Positions 10,801 through 15,213 of a stretch of DNA of 17,266 nucleotides are shown piece by piece; positions within the stretch are counted from its first letter, which is position 1, and every line of letters begins with the position of its first letter. Below the pieces are notes generated by a model. The model did no database searches. It saw only the letters and a list, made by a program, of their open reading frames with translations, and was not told the origin of the DNA. Position numbers and translations under genes: made by a program. This stretch comes from CAZXVU01 sp964644465 (GTDB taxonomy: Bacteria; Chlamydiota; Chlamydiia; Chlamydiales; SM23-39): positions 1 through 17,266 of the forward strand of contig CAZXVU010000036.1 of NCBI GenBank assembly GCA_964644465.1, given 5' to 3'.

Positions 10801-12442
10801 CAATATAGATATTGCCGCCGGCAAAAAGATTCACATCACCAGTGATGCCGCCCATTGCAACCATCTGGACATCGCTTAGGATATTGATATCATTGATCGC
10901 ATTCAGTGTTAGATTATTGCTCGATGCAAAAGTTCCGTATGGTGTTCCGGCAGAGTGTTCCAGCCAGGTGATATCCCCAAGAGCTGTACCCCCTCCATCT
11001 GCTGTAGACTGGACGGTAACATGCGCGGTGCCAAGTCCCCCTGCACCCGTCAAAGTGGCGAAGGAAAGGTTCGTCGTAAAGTCTGCTGGAAGCGTAAAAC
11101 CTTCTATTTTAGGGGCGAAGTATAAAGCTCCCGCAGCGCCGCCTGAGGTCAAAATGTTCATGTCGGCTGCATCGCTAATCGTAATATTTGTAGGGTCAAG
11201 AAGAAGAGTTCCTGTTTCTCCATTCGTTGCTAATAGATTCATCAATCCATCATAATGAAGGAATTTCTTCCCAGAAACTTCGACAAAGCCTCCGTCTCCT
11301 CCTTGCATTCCGCTACGGCCGTCTATTTCTCCTATAAAGAACATCCCTTCATCGGCCCAGCAAATCGCACGCCCCCCATTACCTATTTTATTGGCGCTTA
11401 CATCGACGAATACATCCTTATGAACAACAACTTTTTTCGCATTGGGCACACTGAGATTTTTTCCCTGATAATCTCCTCCGATCAAAATCTTCCCGCCGCC
11501 AAAATCGCCGGATGCATCGATCTCCGATCCATCATAGATTCCGATTCCCTCTCCTAAAATCCGGATCTCTCCTCCAGTTCCATCACTATTTTGAGCGGCT
11601 AGAGCCCCCGCTTCAATTTCTACTCTTCCTTGATCAGCAAAAAGAACAATCCGCCCATCTTTTTCTTCAATTCCCAGAGCCTGGATCTTTCCAGAGTGTT
11701 TCATCGCCTGTGTATATAAGGTGCCGTTCGCTTTGATCTCCGCTGAAATAGCCTCGATCAGACCTGATTGATCCACCCCGATCTGATCAGCTGCAATCTT
11801 TTCTCCTGAAATCTTGATCGCCAGCCTCTCTTCCCCTTGCGCCGCCAGAAGGATTTCAGATCCAGCTCCGATACCAGCAAGCCCATTTTGCGCCGTCAAG
11901 GTGCCTTGGTTATCAACGGAGTAGGCTAAAAGAACGACATCTCCTTCTCTCGCGTTGATCGTTCCCAAATTGACAATGGCTTTTTGAGACTCTCCTTTAA
12001 AGACTAGATCGCCGCCTTTGATAAAATCGGCGTCCAGAGCATCTAAAGTCGAAGCAATGAAACTAGCGGTATTGATCGCACCACTCTTATCGACCAAAAC
12101 TCCGTTAGGATTAATCAGATACACTTTGCCGTTCGATTCAAGAATCCCAGCAATTTGGCTCGAAAGAGGCCCCATCACCCTATTGAGGACTGCGCAGTCT
12201 CCATTCGCCAGGATGAAACGCGCCAGCTCCTTTTCCGCGATCGAAAAGCTTTCCCAATTGATGATCGCCTTATCGGACGCCCTAACTTCCAAAGTGGACG
12301 GGTCAGTCATTGCAAAGGATGCATCCCCATTCACAACTGTTGGACCCTCAGGATTCGCTTCTAATATATAAGGTGTCAAAAGCAGAGCAGCGATTGCTTG
12401 GGAAATTGATAAATAGAAATAACCACGTTTTTTCATAAACAT
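1..12442 (-). CDS. Giant two-partner-secretion exoprotein (TpsA / filamentous haemagglutinin-like), C-terminus beyond window
   Basis: A single minus-strand frame starts at ATG 12442 and stays open to base 1 (at least 4147 codons); I translated most of 6600-12442 and sampled 1-6600 without meeting a stop. Residues 1-29 form a Sec signal (MKKRG, hydrophobic stretch, LEA). Residues 30 to about 300 match the TPS domain: IINWESFSI at 60-68, NPNGVLVDKSGAINTASF at 111-128. A GGRAICWADE block lies near 356-365 and GTLLLDPTNITI at 411-422, both typical of large FhaB-like proteins. The body is glycine-rich beta-helix sequence with repeated F-D-I-G-G ... G-G ... I-G units. In this family the protein crosses the outer membrane through a TpsB pore and acts as a surface adhesin or toxin carrier; no tpsB is present here. 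Start choice: AAGGGG at 12449-12454 sits 6 nt before ATG 12442; a second ATG lies two codons in. No Pmp-type GGAI/FxxN motifs were seen. Ligand and C-terminal activity unknown. Confidence 0.9.
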   Translation of the reverse strand, partial: MFMKKRGYFYLSISQAIAALLLTPYILEANPEGPTVVNGDASFAMTDPSTLEVRASDKAIINWESFSIAEKELARFILANGDCAVLNRVMGPLSSQIAGILESNGKVYLINPNGVLVDKSGAINTASFIASTLDALDADFIKGGDLVFKGESQKAIVNLGTINAREGDVVLLAYSVDNQGTLTAQNGLAGIGAGSEILLAAQGEERLAIKISGEKIAADQIGVDQSGLIEAISAEIKANGTLYTQAMKHSGKIQALGIEEKDGRIVLFADQGRVEIEAGALAAQNSDGTGGEIRILGEGIGIYDGSEIDASGDFGGGKILIGGDYQGKNLSVPNAKKVVVHKDVFVDVSANKIGNGGRAICWADEGMFFIGEIDGRSGMQGGDGGFVEVSGKKFLHYDGLMNLLATNGETGTLLLDPTNITISDAADMNILTSGGAAGALYFAPKIEGFTLPADFTTNLSFATLTGAGGLGTAHVTVQSTADGGGTALGDITWLEHSAGTPYGTFASSNNLTLNAINDINILSDVQMVAMGGITGDVNLFAGGNIYIGPPRVPGPAGGAAGTNPQITVVGGAVGQGNITLQSKNFYMTNDSPMANPATVQVQTDTGSINITTTNGDITVLGGRNDANTANIITTGGNIDLTANGGSISVLGGRTGTGTGASVLISAHDRMEIAADFGLLVQGGTSIQNNATVIAVTGQMLITTAKGNVEVLGGSGDASYAQISSADDLLVSVTNGDILIEGGTGGLVVTTNAGASITAGTFGSVHRLSLDAQQGNITVRGGTNSSSNGIAFGFGDTYVNAGGPKGLSIQGGTGDSAYATVGGTVDINVSIPVGNLTLIAGFNGPNTFATLGGIGSIPFIGGVGLGYSGTLSIDVGGDLVLTAGGEDGSYAQIGCPDTDTMGGTTIVGNIVISRVGGDAILKGSRGGSPNSFAAIGHGSFNSTSGVTLVSGEISFTNGIGGSLILNGGPAPGDDFAQIGHFAGVFGTEITGNIRINEVGGSIELNPNNNYALIGHGVGSITHQQIRGDISVHSSIGNCYLNANPTPLLVNSITQIGHINSFITLGDVFVDLGGELKLKASSIGTSTAIIGHGNNFSPGTASYQGQIRVAAKSLDILAGDQDATMSGTAGIADARIGFFGGLTIPTPPSSTTMNSITPSLTTILVDIEDDIFIQAGGPTRGAGNAAIGYITYNMMATGVSVSIDQIRVRSKNGNITLNGGSDSTTPTSGMALIGLFEGNNGGPANLFQSRIFIDCPNGMLNLNGIPSNTDSVTFGIPGNALISNGAPGSILGVANPSSPFDVEINAGSVMLTGGGPAGTGFGFSSIISQRNLSITTVQDLQIISGSGFASILTSSLTDGDMTFQIGRDLVIEAGSTGGGGMIFTAISPSLTIPGQVVNMSFNIGHDLIIKGGSGPMASALIGPTSLTSTETSVYLTFTIGHDLMMEGGNGSTATAIIGSINGMLNVDQNIGISFDIGHNAILQGSFAGTNSSVSIGSSIMMNQKQTQSISLKTGNDLFMETGESTGNGSFIGFANMANPEQNLLLEFDIGGSMILDGGFASSARCQIGPFALSGGFQTFTIDAKVKQDLQLIGSAADSTPVLIGPISITASNSIAQFDFDIGGNLLIEGGHSSNAMSVPSPSSIGTGNISGFNSISGMNFRVAGDVTVIGGTGTDCFAQIGPTIVAGSSASAVNLNFDVGGSMTVRGGANSAGCYASIGGDLTNNFAGNGSNYSIDLKVAHDFTLQGAGGGNAAFVGTPTMSGTDQNLTVRFNVSDNVYVFGASNASATGASAIIGSTSLLNDREIQVISMTVGNDLRMKTGDSSQIGLNAVIGFASMEASQQNLLLEFDVGGSMILDGGNSTTATCQIGPSVVGFMMGNSFQNCTIDCKVGKDLQLLGSSANTTFVRIGPNFVNNDNMTVQLHFDIGQNLFMQGGSGSNGRCIIGPTNFNGNQNTIDWGLAVGGSLTMIGGSGSQSSPFIGCDVLGVGFGGNNNISQFAFDIGGDLLLQGGVGSLTGPWIGGLFSGTDSSITMDFKIQHDMRLQGGLGDGIDTPFIGASSMTGANEDLSIVFDIQGGSAYLQGGRNSTVMNTNPVYIGSPTMGASNQNLTISMTIADDLFMQTGTAMMSNSVSIGHPTMGSLFQNILLEFDIGGTMTMNGGTTSTGFCRIGPTSMSSMFQNCTIDCKVGKDLQMFGDFNSTPVLIGPDSVTGSQQVVEFHFDIGQHLQMHGGTAFAAGPPFDVCRIGTDTITGNAISMLLDFIVGGDLTLIDGPVIGITNQAAGFSGTFNFLQFAFDVGGKLVVLGQSGAIPYIGMVDFSALNSNCSMDFTVAHDFILQAGLSGGNLGPFIGAQNLVNMNENLNIRFNVGDNAYLTGSQTGAANNAVFIGTQNMPAQGENLGISMTVGNDLIMQVGTGTGNSSFIGHAAMAGMNQTMLLEFDVGGSLIMNGGNSSTAFCQIGPTSMMNMFETLTIDCKVGKQLQLIGSQAATTPVQIGPASLLNTDITVLMNFNIGSDLLLQGGTGGTSPAQIGFVNISTFNQFALNCTTGGNIEIFGGLLGSNSPARIGPTLSGGGNTVPLNFDVGGSLILMGGNNTGNDASIGGTPLDFFMGLNSTYTMDFKIAHDLLLEGGQIDTVSAYIGSPHMSNTDQNLDIRFDIGGNAILKGGPVTGTTNSSSVIGPTGVASMTGTRENVFISMTVGGNLLLQTVTGTTNNALIGFSNMSTTLQKMFLEFNVGGDMILDGGDSTMAFCQIGPSNMDGGDENLTINCTVGQSLQLIGANAATTSVFIGPSTFGNSSQIALLNFDIGENLLLQGGNGTTATAAIGVVNITGSVCNFDINVKTGGDVQLFGGSNTVSSVGIGPTITNLGDNVSINFDVGGSMIVRGGIAGGTAATIGGTQASNFSGTNSTYAMDFKIAQDFFLQGGTGGTVPALIGPPTMSGTDQNLTMHFDVGGNASLQGGPVAGSANNSAVIGATGMSAVRESQNISMKVGGDLLLQCGAGPSNSTVIGSPLMSANNQNLSLDFDIGGSMILNGGNSNSALCQIGPISLGATSQSFILNATTVGDIKLIGATATTTTVLIGAGTFAAAASSSMQMSLTAHGDVSLTGGDAATTPVAIGTGSGGATALTSAFTLDVAADHDVFVHGGTNTGSTALIGPLTSTGNGLVTITRVRAGGSVLLTGGVTPGSTANAQIGPSSFSGTNSDATVGVITVGDLIMRGGNSTNGAFIGAPTMTATVTNLTVDVDIGGSITMDGGLAAGSSCQIGPQSMTQPAQNASISVKAAKDIVLTGATVATAPVIIGSTSFSAAPTGTGTAQSANVSVNAGNNLMIRSGTSQAFIGMSAMGGESNTLNVTVNAGSLVLQGSASSGFIGSNTITGAENVTMIALATGADCNLGQGVGTSFIGTTNMSGASETLSIDCNIGRDLVMQATTGGGQITMIGAQLMTGATQSHNISIDVKGNASLIGGFLNNTNTVQIGPSSLTQAGSSFGIQMKTGGDLILQAGSGTSNSVFIGRASMANANQNAALGFDIGGSLRMNAGSTAAPAFCQIGPAILTNPFSTLEIQCNVSKDLIMQGTTSTATTLIGAGGFTSTNILGNLTFNIGGNLLLQPGAGAASLCQIGVPQMAASSNCNILVYQVGGNVMLTGGTGAGAYAVIGNGGVSGSINQGDIVFQNIDGDLILGRPSPLFVGTAQGAGSLAQIGHIGNAGAASTHIGDVLIKNVSGTTTLRAGNGANCSAMIGHSNAVSNVGDTCSGRISVKTGGAQLLANATGSNAVIGFDSPAGATFTVLSSPVVELLSDQDVTLTASANGKAVVGYYNTATTANAAIGDVNVSAARGNITLTGGVGVQGFAVIGTRSGAGTTHCDVKVTAGRDLILTTTSTGGALIVNNVSGVAAPAFTITIDPISVILFANPGPAQIVSSGNAVVNFDDRLDINFDSIAGATATGVASITANNDVQINVAAISNGLITMEGTTGAGANTQIVSNTGSVYIGTPTTAGAGDINIGLATATAGSVSITSTVGHVAINSAGQVNVTAGTVAGGVSLLAAALNLDLVAAQNVNLTGTAGAGANSAQIASSGGTVVVQSNGSVIEGLNSTIRTTGGNGNVQVVAFLDVQLTSNASMTNAGAGSIELQAGRDITL
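1817..7813 (-). repeat. Nested coding repeat: units of about 113 bp in eight-unit supra-repeats
   Basis: Basic unit: about 110-115 bp (about 38 residues), pattern F-D-I-G-x-D-L-x-L-x-G-G followed 8-12 residues later by A-x-I-G. Supra-repeat anchor: the unit reading (F)DIGGSMILDGG. Anchors lie at 7784-7813, 6878-6907, 5972-6001, 5099-5128, 4211-4240, 3332-3361, 2672-2701 and 1817-1846. Spacings are 906, 906, 873, 888, 879, 660 and 855 bp, all multiples of three. A full block has eight recognisable units; for example from 3332 they begin near 3332, 3437, 3552, 3660, 3778, 3890, 3993 and 4102. The block at 2672-3332 has only six. Units at the same phase in different blocks resemble each other more than their neighbours, for example the IDCKVGKDLQL-type unit near 4102, 4991, 5865, 6757 and 7680. 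Repeats are diverged, not identical. Confidence 0.85.
7814..11200 (-). other. Glycine-rich beta-helix segment without the eight-phase register
   Basis: Between the family-typical GTLLLDPTNITI motif and the supra-repeat array the protein continues as short G-G / I-G turns (for example GNITVRGGTNSS, AILKGSRGG, IGHGVGS, IGHGNN). Units of this type recur, but I could not place them in the eight-unit register seen downstream. It probably forms further right-handed beta-helix coils. Units from about 8100 to 8400 (HDLMMEGG, HDLIIKGG, RDLVIEAG) already resemble the repeat array. Confidence 0.6.
11543..12355 (-). other. TPS secretion domain
   Basis: Residues 30 to about 300 hold the conserved elements of the haemagglutination-activity / TPS domain: VVNGDASF followed by IINWESFSIAEKE, then the NPNG motif at 111-114. 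In characterised TpsA proteins this domain is recognised by the POTRA domains of the TpsB partner and nucleates the beta-helix. The right boundary is approximate. Confidence 0.85.
12356..12442 (-). other. Sec signal peptide of the giant exoprotein
   Basis: Residues 1-29 have a basic start (KKRG), a hydrophobic core (ISQAIAALLLTPYI) and a small residue at the likely cleavage point after Ala29 (L-E-A before N-P-E-G). This fits Sec export to the periplasm, which TpsA proteins need before outer-membrane translocation. The exact cleavage site is inferred. Confidence 0.75.
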
Positions 12443-12448
12443 GAAATG

Positions 12449-12454
12449 CCCCTT
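12449..12454 (-). promoter_or_regulatory. Ribosome binding site deciding the exoprotein start
   Basis: AAGGGG on the minus strand ends 6 nt before ATG 12442. The second in-frame ATG (12436) would be 12 nt away, so 12442 is preferred. Confidence 0.55.
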
Positions 12455-12495
12455 ATTCCCCCAAGTAACTGCATTTCTATTTATGATCAACAACA

Positions 12496-12515
12496 ATTAT
12501 AGAATAAATTTATTC
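12496..12515 (-). promoter_or_regulatory. Putative promoter and palindrome for the giant exoprotein
   Basis: On the minus strand a perfect TATAAT (12496-12501) lies 53 bp before the start codon. Directly upstream of it is a perfect 14-bp palindrome, GAATAAATTTATTC (12502-12515), placed between the -10 and any -35. No convincing -35 is present at normal spacing, so transcription may need an activator or another sigma factor. The palindrome is seen; its role as an operator is inferred. Confidence 0.4.
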
Positions 12516-12587
12516 AAATTATTTAAACAAAGAACTCCTGCTTGCTCCAAAACAGGCTATTGACGTAACATTTTCTCTTACTTTTAT

Positions 12588-12677
12588 GGAAAGGTGGCTG
12601 AGTGGCCGAAGGCACGTCCCTGCTAAGGACGCGTACTCCGTTAAGGGGTACCGTGGGTTCAAATCCCACTCTTTCCG
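12588..12677 (+). tRNA. tRNA-Ser(GCU)
   Basis: 90-nt class II tRNA. Acceptor stem GGAAAGG pairs with TCTTTCC (one G-U pair), discriminator G at 12677. Anticodon stem CGTCC/GGACG encloses loop CTGCTAA, with anticodon GCT at 12622-12624, reading AGC/AGU serine codons. A long variable arm (GTACTCC ... GGGGTAC) and T-arm GTGGG-TTCAAAT-CCCAC are present. CCA is not encoded. No clear promoter could be placed: TTGACG at 12560-12565 has no usable -10 before the tRNA start. Confidence 0.97.
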
Positions 12678-12688
12678 AAGGAAAGAGA

Positions 12689-12826
12689 GCGACCTACCTG
12701 CGTGGGTCGCGTTGGGATTTGAAGTGAAGCGCCATGCAGGGCTTGATTTCCCCAAAAGATGAAAAATCATTTGGGGGCCCCTTTGAACCGGACCCGAATG
12801 GACGGCCTTGCCGCCTGAGGCCCCCT
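12689..12826 (+). other. GC-rich structured region downstream of tRNA-Ser
   Basis: Three foldable elements lie in an otherwise AT-rich gap. GCGACCTAC (12689-12697) pairs with GTGGGTCGC (12702-12710) around a 4-nt loop. CCCCAAAAGAT (12750-12760) pairs with ATCATTTGGGG (12766-12776) with one mismatch. GGGGGCC (12773-12779) pairs perfectly with GGCCCCC (12819-12825). The last two share bases 12773-12776 and so exclude each other. None is followed directly by a T run, so no canonical terminator is called; a T7 run occurs later at 12843-12849. It could be tRNA 3' processing or termination sequence, an attenuator, or a small RNA. Confidence 0.4.
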
Positions 12827-12854
12827 ATTAAGCTCTATATAATTTTTTTCAATA

Positions 12855-12883
12855 TTGAGAAGATAATTAAACTAATGTATAAT
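12855..12883 (+). promoter_or_regulatory. Sigma-70-type promoter of the 12891 gene
   Basis: TTGAGA (12855-12860), a 17-bp spacer and a perfect TATAAT (12878-12883). The expected transcription start, about 7 bp downstream, falls at or next to the ATG at 12891, and no Shine-Dalgarno precedes that ATG. This predicts a leaderless or near-leaderless mRNA. A second TATAAT at 12838-12843 could give a 40-nt leader but has no visible -35. Confidence 0.6.
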
Positions 12884-12890
12884 TATCTTC
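12859..12890. promoter_or_regulatory. 11-bp inverted repeat overlapping promoter and start
   Basis: GAAGATAATTA (12859-12869) is the exact reverse complement of TAATTATCTTC (12880-12890), with a 10-bp spacer. The arms overlap the end of the -35, half of the -10, and end at the base before the ATG. Centre-to-centre distance is 21 bp, two helical turns, as expected for a dimeric repressor. Operator function is inferred. Confidence 0.5.
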
Positions 12891-13661
12891 ATGTCTTCTG
12901 AATTAACATTAACAAAACCTATATTACGACCTTTTTCTAATGCTGCAATTGAAGCCGATATCTTTTGTGATTTAAACCATCAACTCATTCAAAAAATCCG
13001 TGATTACGCCCGAGATCAATTACAAATAGACCCAAATCTGAAATTCCAAGAAGGTTTAAATTCCAGTGTAACGCTAAATATACCCGAGAGGCTTCTTCAA
13101 GATTTCATAGAACCGATCCTGAAATCTTCAACCCACCACTCCCAGAATGAACAAGTTGTAAAATGTATATCTTTTATCAAAAATCTATATCGATTTGAAA
13201 AAATCCGAGTCTTTCAGTCAGAAAGAGCAAACAGCTATTTTTCATGCGGCTTTCGATGGGAAAAAGAAACCAAAAATTCACTCTATCGTGTTTTTTTAAG
13301 AACAAATGGGATTCGAACAGTTCTCGTAAAACAAGACCAGAGTCATTTATCCTGTTATCAATGGGCATTTCTCCAAAAGGGGATTCAATATAATAAAGGG
13401 CAACTCTACTTTCCCTCAAAAGCACCACAAATATTGAAGGAATTGGGTTTTGAAGAAGTTTTCGATCCTCAACCCGGCGATTTTGTCCTGTTTTCAAATC
13501 AAAGAGATTTCACTCATGTTGGGATTTACGAGGAAGAGAACATAGTACGTTCTAAACATGGGATTGATACAGATTTTATTTCCTATGAAAAATTGGAAGA
13601 CGTTCCCACAATTTATGGATCTAAAGTCCAATTTTTCCGTAAGAAAAATTCTCCTTTCTAA
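12891..13661 (+). CDS. Probable NlpC/P60-like (papain-fold) cysteine hydrolase, 256 aa
   Basis: I do not recognise a specific gene. The C-terminal third carries a papain-like arrangement: Cys155 in HLSCYQWAF at the start of a helix, PGDFVLF at 195-201, His209 in THVGIY, then VRSKHG (219-224) with a second His223. This order (Cys, PGD turn, H-V-G-I-Y) is typical of NlpC/P60 and related CHAP hydrolases, which cleave cell-wall peptides or, in effectors, host amide bonds. Residues 1 to about 140 match nothing I know; helices such as FCDLNHQLIQKIRDYARDQL suggest a separate domain. No signal peptide or membrane segment, so it is cytosolic or secreted by another route. Hand counts of sampled lines give about 35% GC against about 46% in dnaB, suggesting a different origin. 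It ends 49 bp before dnaB on the same strand and could be co-transcribed. Start chosen from promoter position; no SD. Confidence 0.6.
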   Translation: MSSELTLTKPILRPFSNAAIEADIFCDLNHQLIQKIRDYARDQLQIDPNLKFQEGLNSSVTLNIPERLLQDFIEPILKSSTHHSQNEQVVKCISFIKNLYRFEKIRVFQSERANSYFSCGFRWEKETKNSLYRVFLRTNGIRTVLVKQDQSHLSCYQWAFLQKGIQYNKGQLYFPSKAPQILKELGFEEVFDPQPGDFVLFSNQRDFTHVGIYEEENIVRSKHGIDTDFISYEKLEDVPTIYGSKVQFFRKKNSPF

Positions 13662-13710
13662 CTCCCTTTTAATTCCATTTTTGTTAATCTCACACTAACC
13701 ACGGATATCT

Positions 13711-15162
13711 ATGTCAGAGCTAGACAAGAAAATGCGCGTACCTCCCAATTCGAAAGAATCGGAAATGATGGTTCTCGGCTGCATGCTCACCAACATCAAT
13801 GCTCTCAACGTAGGCGCTGATAGCCTCGACGGCATGGATTTTTATTACACCGAACACCAAATTATTTATACCACCCTAAAAGCAGCGTATCGCTCTGACA
13901 AACCTGCAGATATCCATCTCATTGGAGAAGAACTCAAACGACAAAATAAGCTCGATACAATCGGAGGCATCAGCTATCTCACCACTCTTGCGCAATATGC
14001 AGGAACTTCAGCCTTCATCGAAGAATATATCAATCTTGTCCGAGAGAAATCGATTCTGCGGCAAATGATCTCCGCTGCTCAGAATATTGAAAAAACCGCC
14101 CTTGAAGAACCACCCGATGTCTTGGCCGCCCTCGATCTAGCGCAAACTCACTTTTTCAATATTTCTCAAGAAAACCAACAGAATGCGGGAGTTTCTCTCA
14201 AAGATCTCATTACGGGTCTAAAAGCCGAATCGAAGCTTCCCTATCTAAAAGAACTTCAAGCGAAACAGCAGCAATATCAAGAACGCGGTCCCGGAGAAAC
14301 AGGGATCACTGGCATTCCGACTCATTTTGCCGACCTGGATAAACTTTTGAATGGCTTCAATCATTCGAATCTCATTATTTTGGCTGCTAGACCCTCAATG
14401 GGAAAAACCGCGATCGCTGTGAATATCGCTGAGAACATCTGCTTTCGCAATAAAATTCCCGTCGGGATTTTTTCCCTTGAAATGAGCGCAGGCCAACTGC
14501 TTCATCGCGTCATTTGCTCTCAGTCCGAAGTAGAATCAGATAAAATTCAAACAGGCGCATTGAACGGCTCTGAATACCAACGGATCGTCGCTGCAGTGAA
14601 CTCGATGCAAAAACATGTGATGATCATCGATGATCAGCCAGGATTAAAAATCACTGACATCCGCGCTCGCGCCCGCCGTATGAAAGAAGCATACAATGTT
14701 GGGTTCATCGTAATCGATTATCTGCAGCTCATTTCAGGCTCAGGCAATATGCGCTCCACAGAAAATCGTCAAATTGAAGTCTCTGAGATCTCCCGCATGC
14801 TGAAAAACCTCGCACGCGAACTCAATGTTCCCATTCTTTGCGCAGCTCAGCTTTCTCGAAAAGTCGAAGAGCGGCAAGGACACCGTCCAATGATGAGCGA
14901 TTTACGGGAGAGCGGATCCTTAGAACAGGACGCCGATGTCGTCATGATGCTTTTCCGCCGCGATTATTATGACAAGTACGACAAGCCGGGTCTTGCAGAA
15001 ATCATTGTCGCAAAAAACCGGCATGGAGCTGTCGGAGATATCCAGCTTGCCTTCCGCAAAGAAATTGGACAATTCGCCAATTACACTCCGATCCAAGGCG
15101 GAGCCGAAATTGCTAAAACAAATAAAGAAGCCTTCTCCGCTTTTTCTCCCGATGATGCTTGA
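13711..15162 (+). CDS. dnaB: Replicative DNA helicase DnaB, 483 aa
   Basis: Hexameric 5'-3' helicase that unwinds DNA at the replication fork and recruits primase. Residues 11 to about 115 are the N-terminal domain (SKESEMMVLGCMLT), followed by a linker to about 190 and the RecA-fold motor. Walker A is ARPSMGKTA (226-234); the H1a glutamate is Glu257 in FSLEMS; Walker B is FIVIDYLQL (332-340); H3 is AAQLSR (378-383); H4 is DLRESGSLEQDADVVMMLFR (397-416); the KNRHG motif with the arginine finger is at 435-439. Length is normal and all catalytic residues are present; no intein. The AQYAGTSA segment and the N-terminal block resemble chlamydial DnaB. A weak SD (ACGGA) precedes the ATG. A plasmid-type DnaB is less likely because of the full chlamydial-type chromosome signature and the adjacent tRNA. 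Confidence 0.97.
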   Translation: MSELDKKMRVPPNSKESEMMVLGCMLTNINALNVGADSLDGMDFYYTEHQIIYTTLKAAYRSDKPADIHLIGEELKRQNKLDTIGGISYLTTLAQYAGTSAFIEEYINLVREKSILRQMISAAQNIEKTALEEPPDVLAALDLAQTHFFNISQENQQNAGVSLKDLITGLKAESKLPYLKELQAKQQQYQERGPGETGITGIPTHFADLDKLLNGFNHSNLIILAARPSMGKTAIAVNIAENICFRNKIPVGIFSLEMSAGQLLHRVICSQSEVESDKIQTGALNGSEYQRIVAAVNSMQKHVMIIDDQPGLKITDIRARARRMKEAYNVGFIVIDYLQLISGSGNMRSTENRQIEVSEISRMLKNLARELNVPILCAAQLSRKVEERQGHRPMMSDLRESGSLEQDADVVMMLFRRDYYDKYDKPGLAEIIVAKNRHGAVGDIQLAFRKEIGQFANYTPIQGGAEIAKTNKEAFSAFSPDDA

Positions 15163-15200
15163 ATATTACTTTTTGGTTGCATAGGAACCCGCCTAAAAAA

Positions 15201-15209
15201 AGAGGAGGT
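15201..15209 (+). promoter_or_regulatory. Strong Shine-Dalgarno before a 13-codon ORF
   Basis: AGAGGAGGT contains a full GGAGG core and lies 4-5 nt before ATG 15214. It is the best ribosome binding site in the window, which is odd for so short an ORF. GCATAG (15179-15184) can pair with CTATGC (15230-15235), placing the site in a loop. Confidence 0.55.
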
Positions 15210-15213
15210 ATTC

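Noticed and set aside
1..12442. Chlamydial Pmp autotransporter
   Set aside because: No GGAI or FxxN motifs; the N-terminus is a TPS domain with NPNG, which belongs to type Vb exoproteins.
12560..12587. Promoter for tRNA-Ser (TTGACG with TTTTAT)
   Set aside because: The only -10 at correct spacing touches the first tRNA base, so transcription would start inside the tRNA.
12689..12710. Rho-independent terminator after tRNA-Ser
   Set aside because: The stem is good (9 bp, one G-U) but is followed by GTTGGGATTT and lacks a U tract.
12519..12770. 83-codon minus-strand ORF
   Set aside because: It is the antisense of tRNA-Ser (contains the familiar KEWDLNPRYP translation artefact) and has no RBS.
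12678..12890. Integrative-element att site at the tRNA-Ser 3' end
   Set aside because: I found no second copy of the tRNA 3' end in the window and no integrase gene. GGTTCAAA on the minus strand near 12783 is too short to count.
13177..13497. 106-codon minus-strand ORF
   Set aside because: Lies entirely within the hydrolase gene on the opposite strand, with no RBS or recognisable motif.
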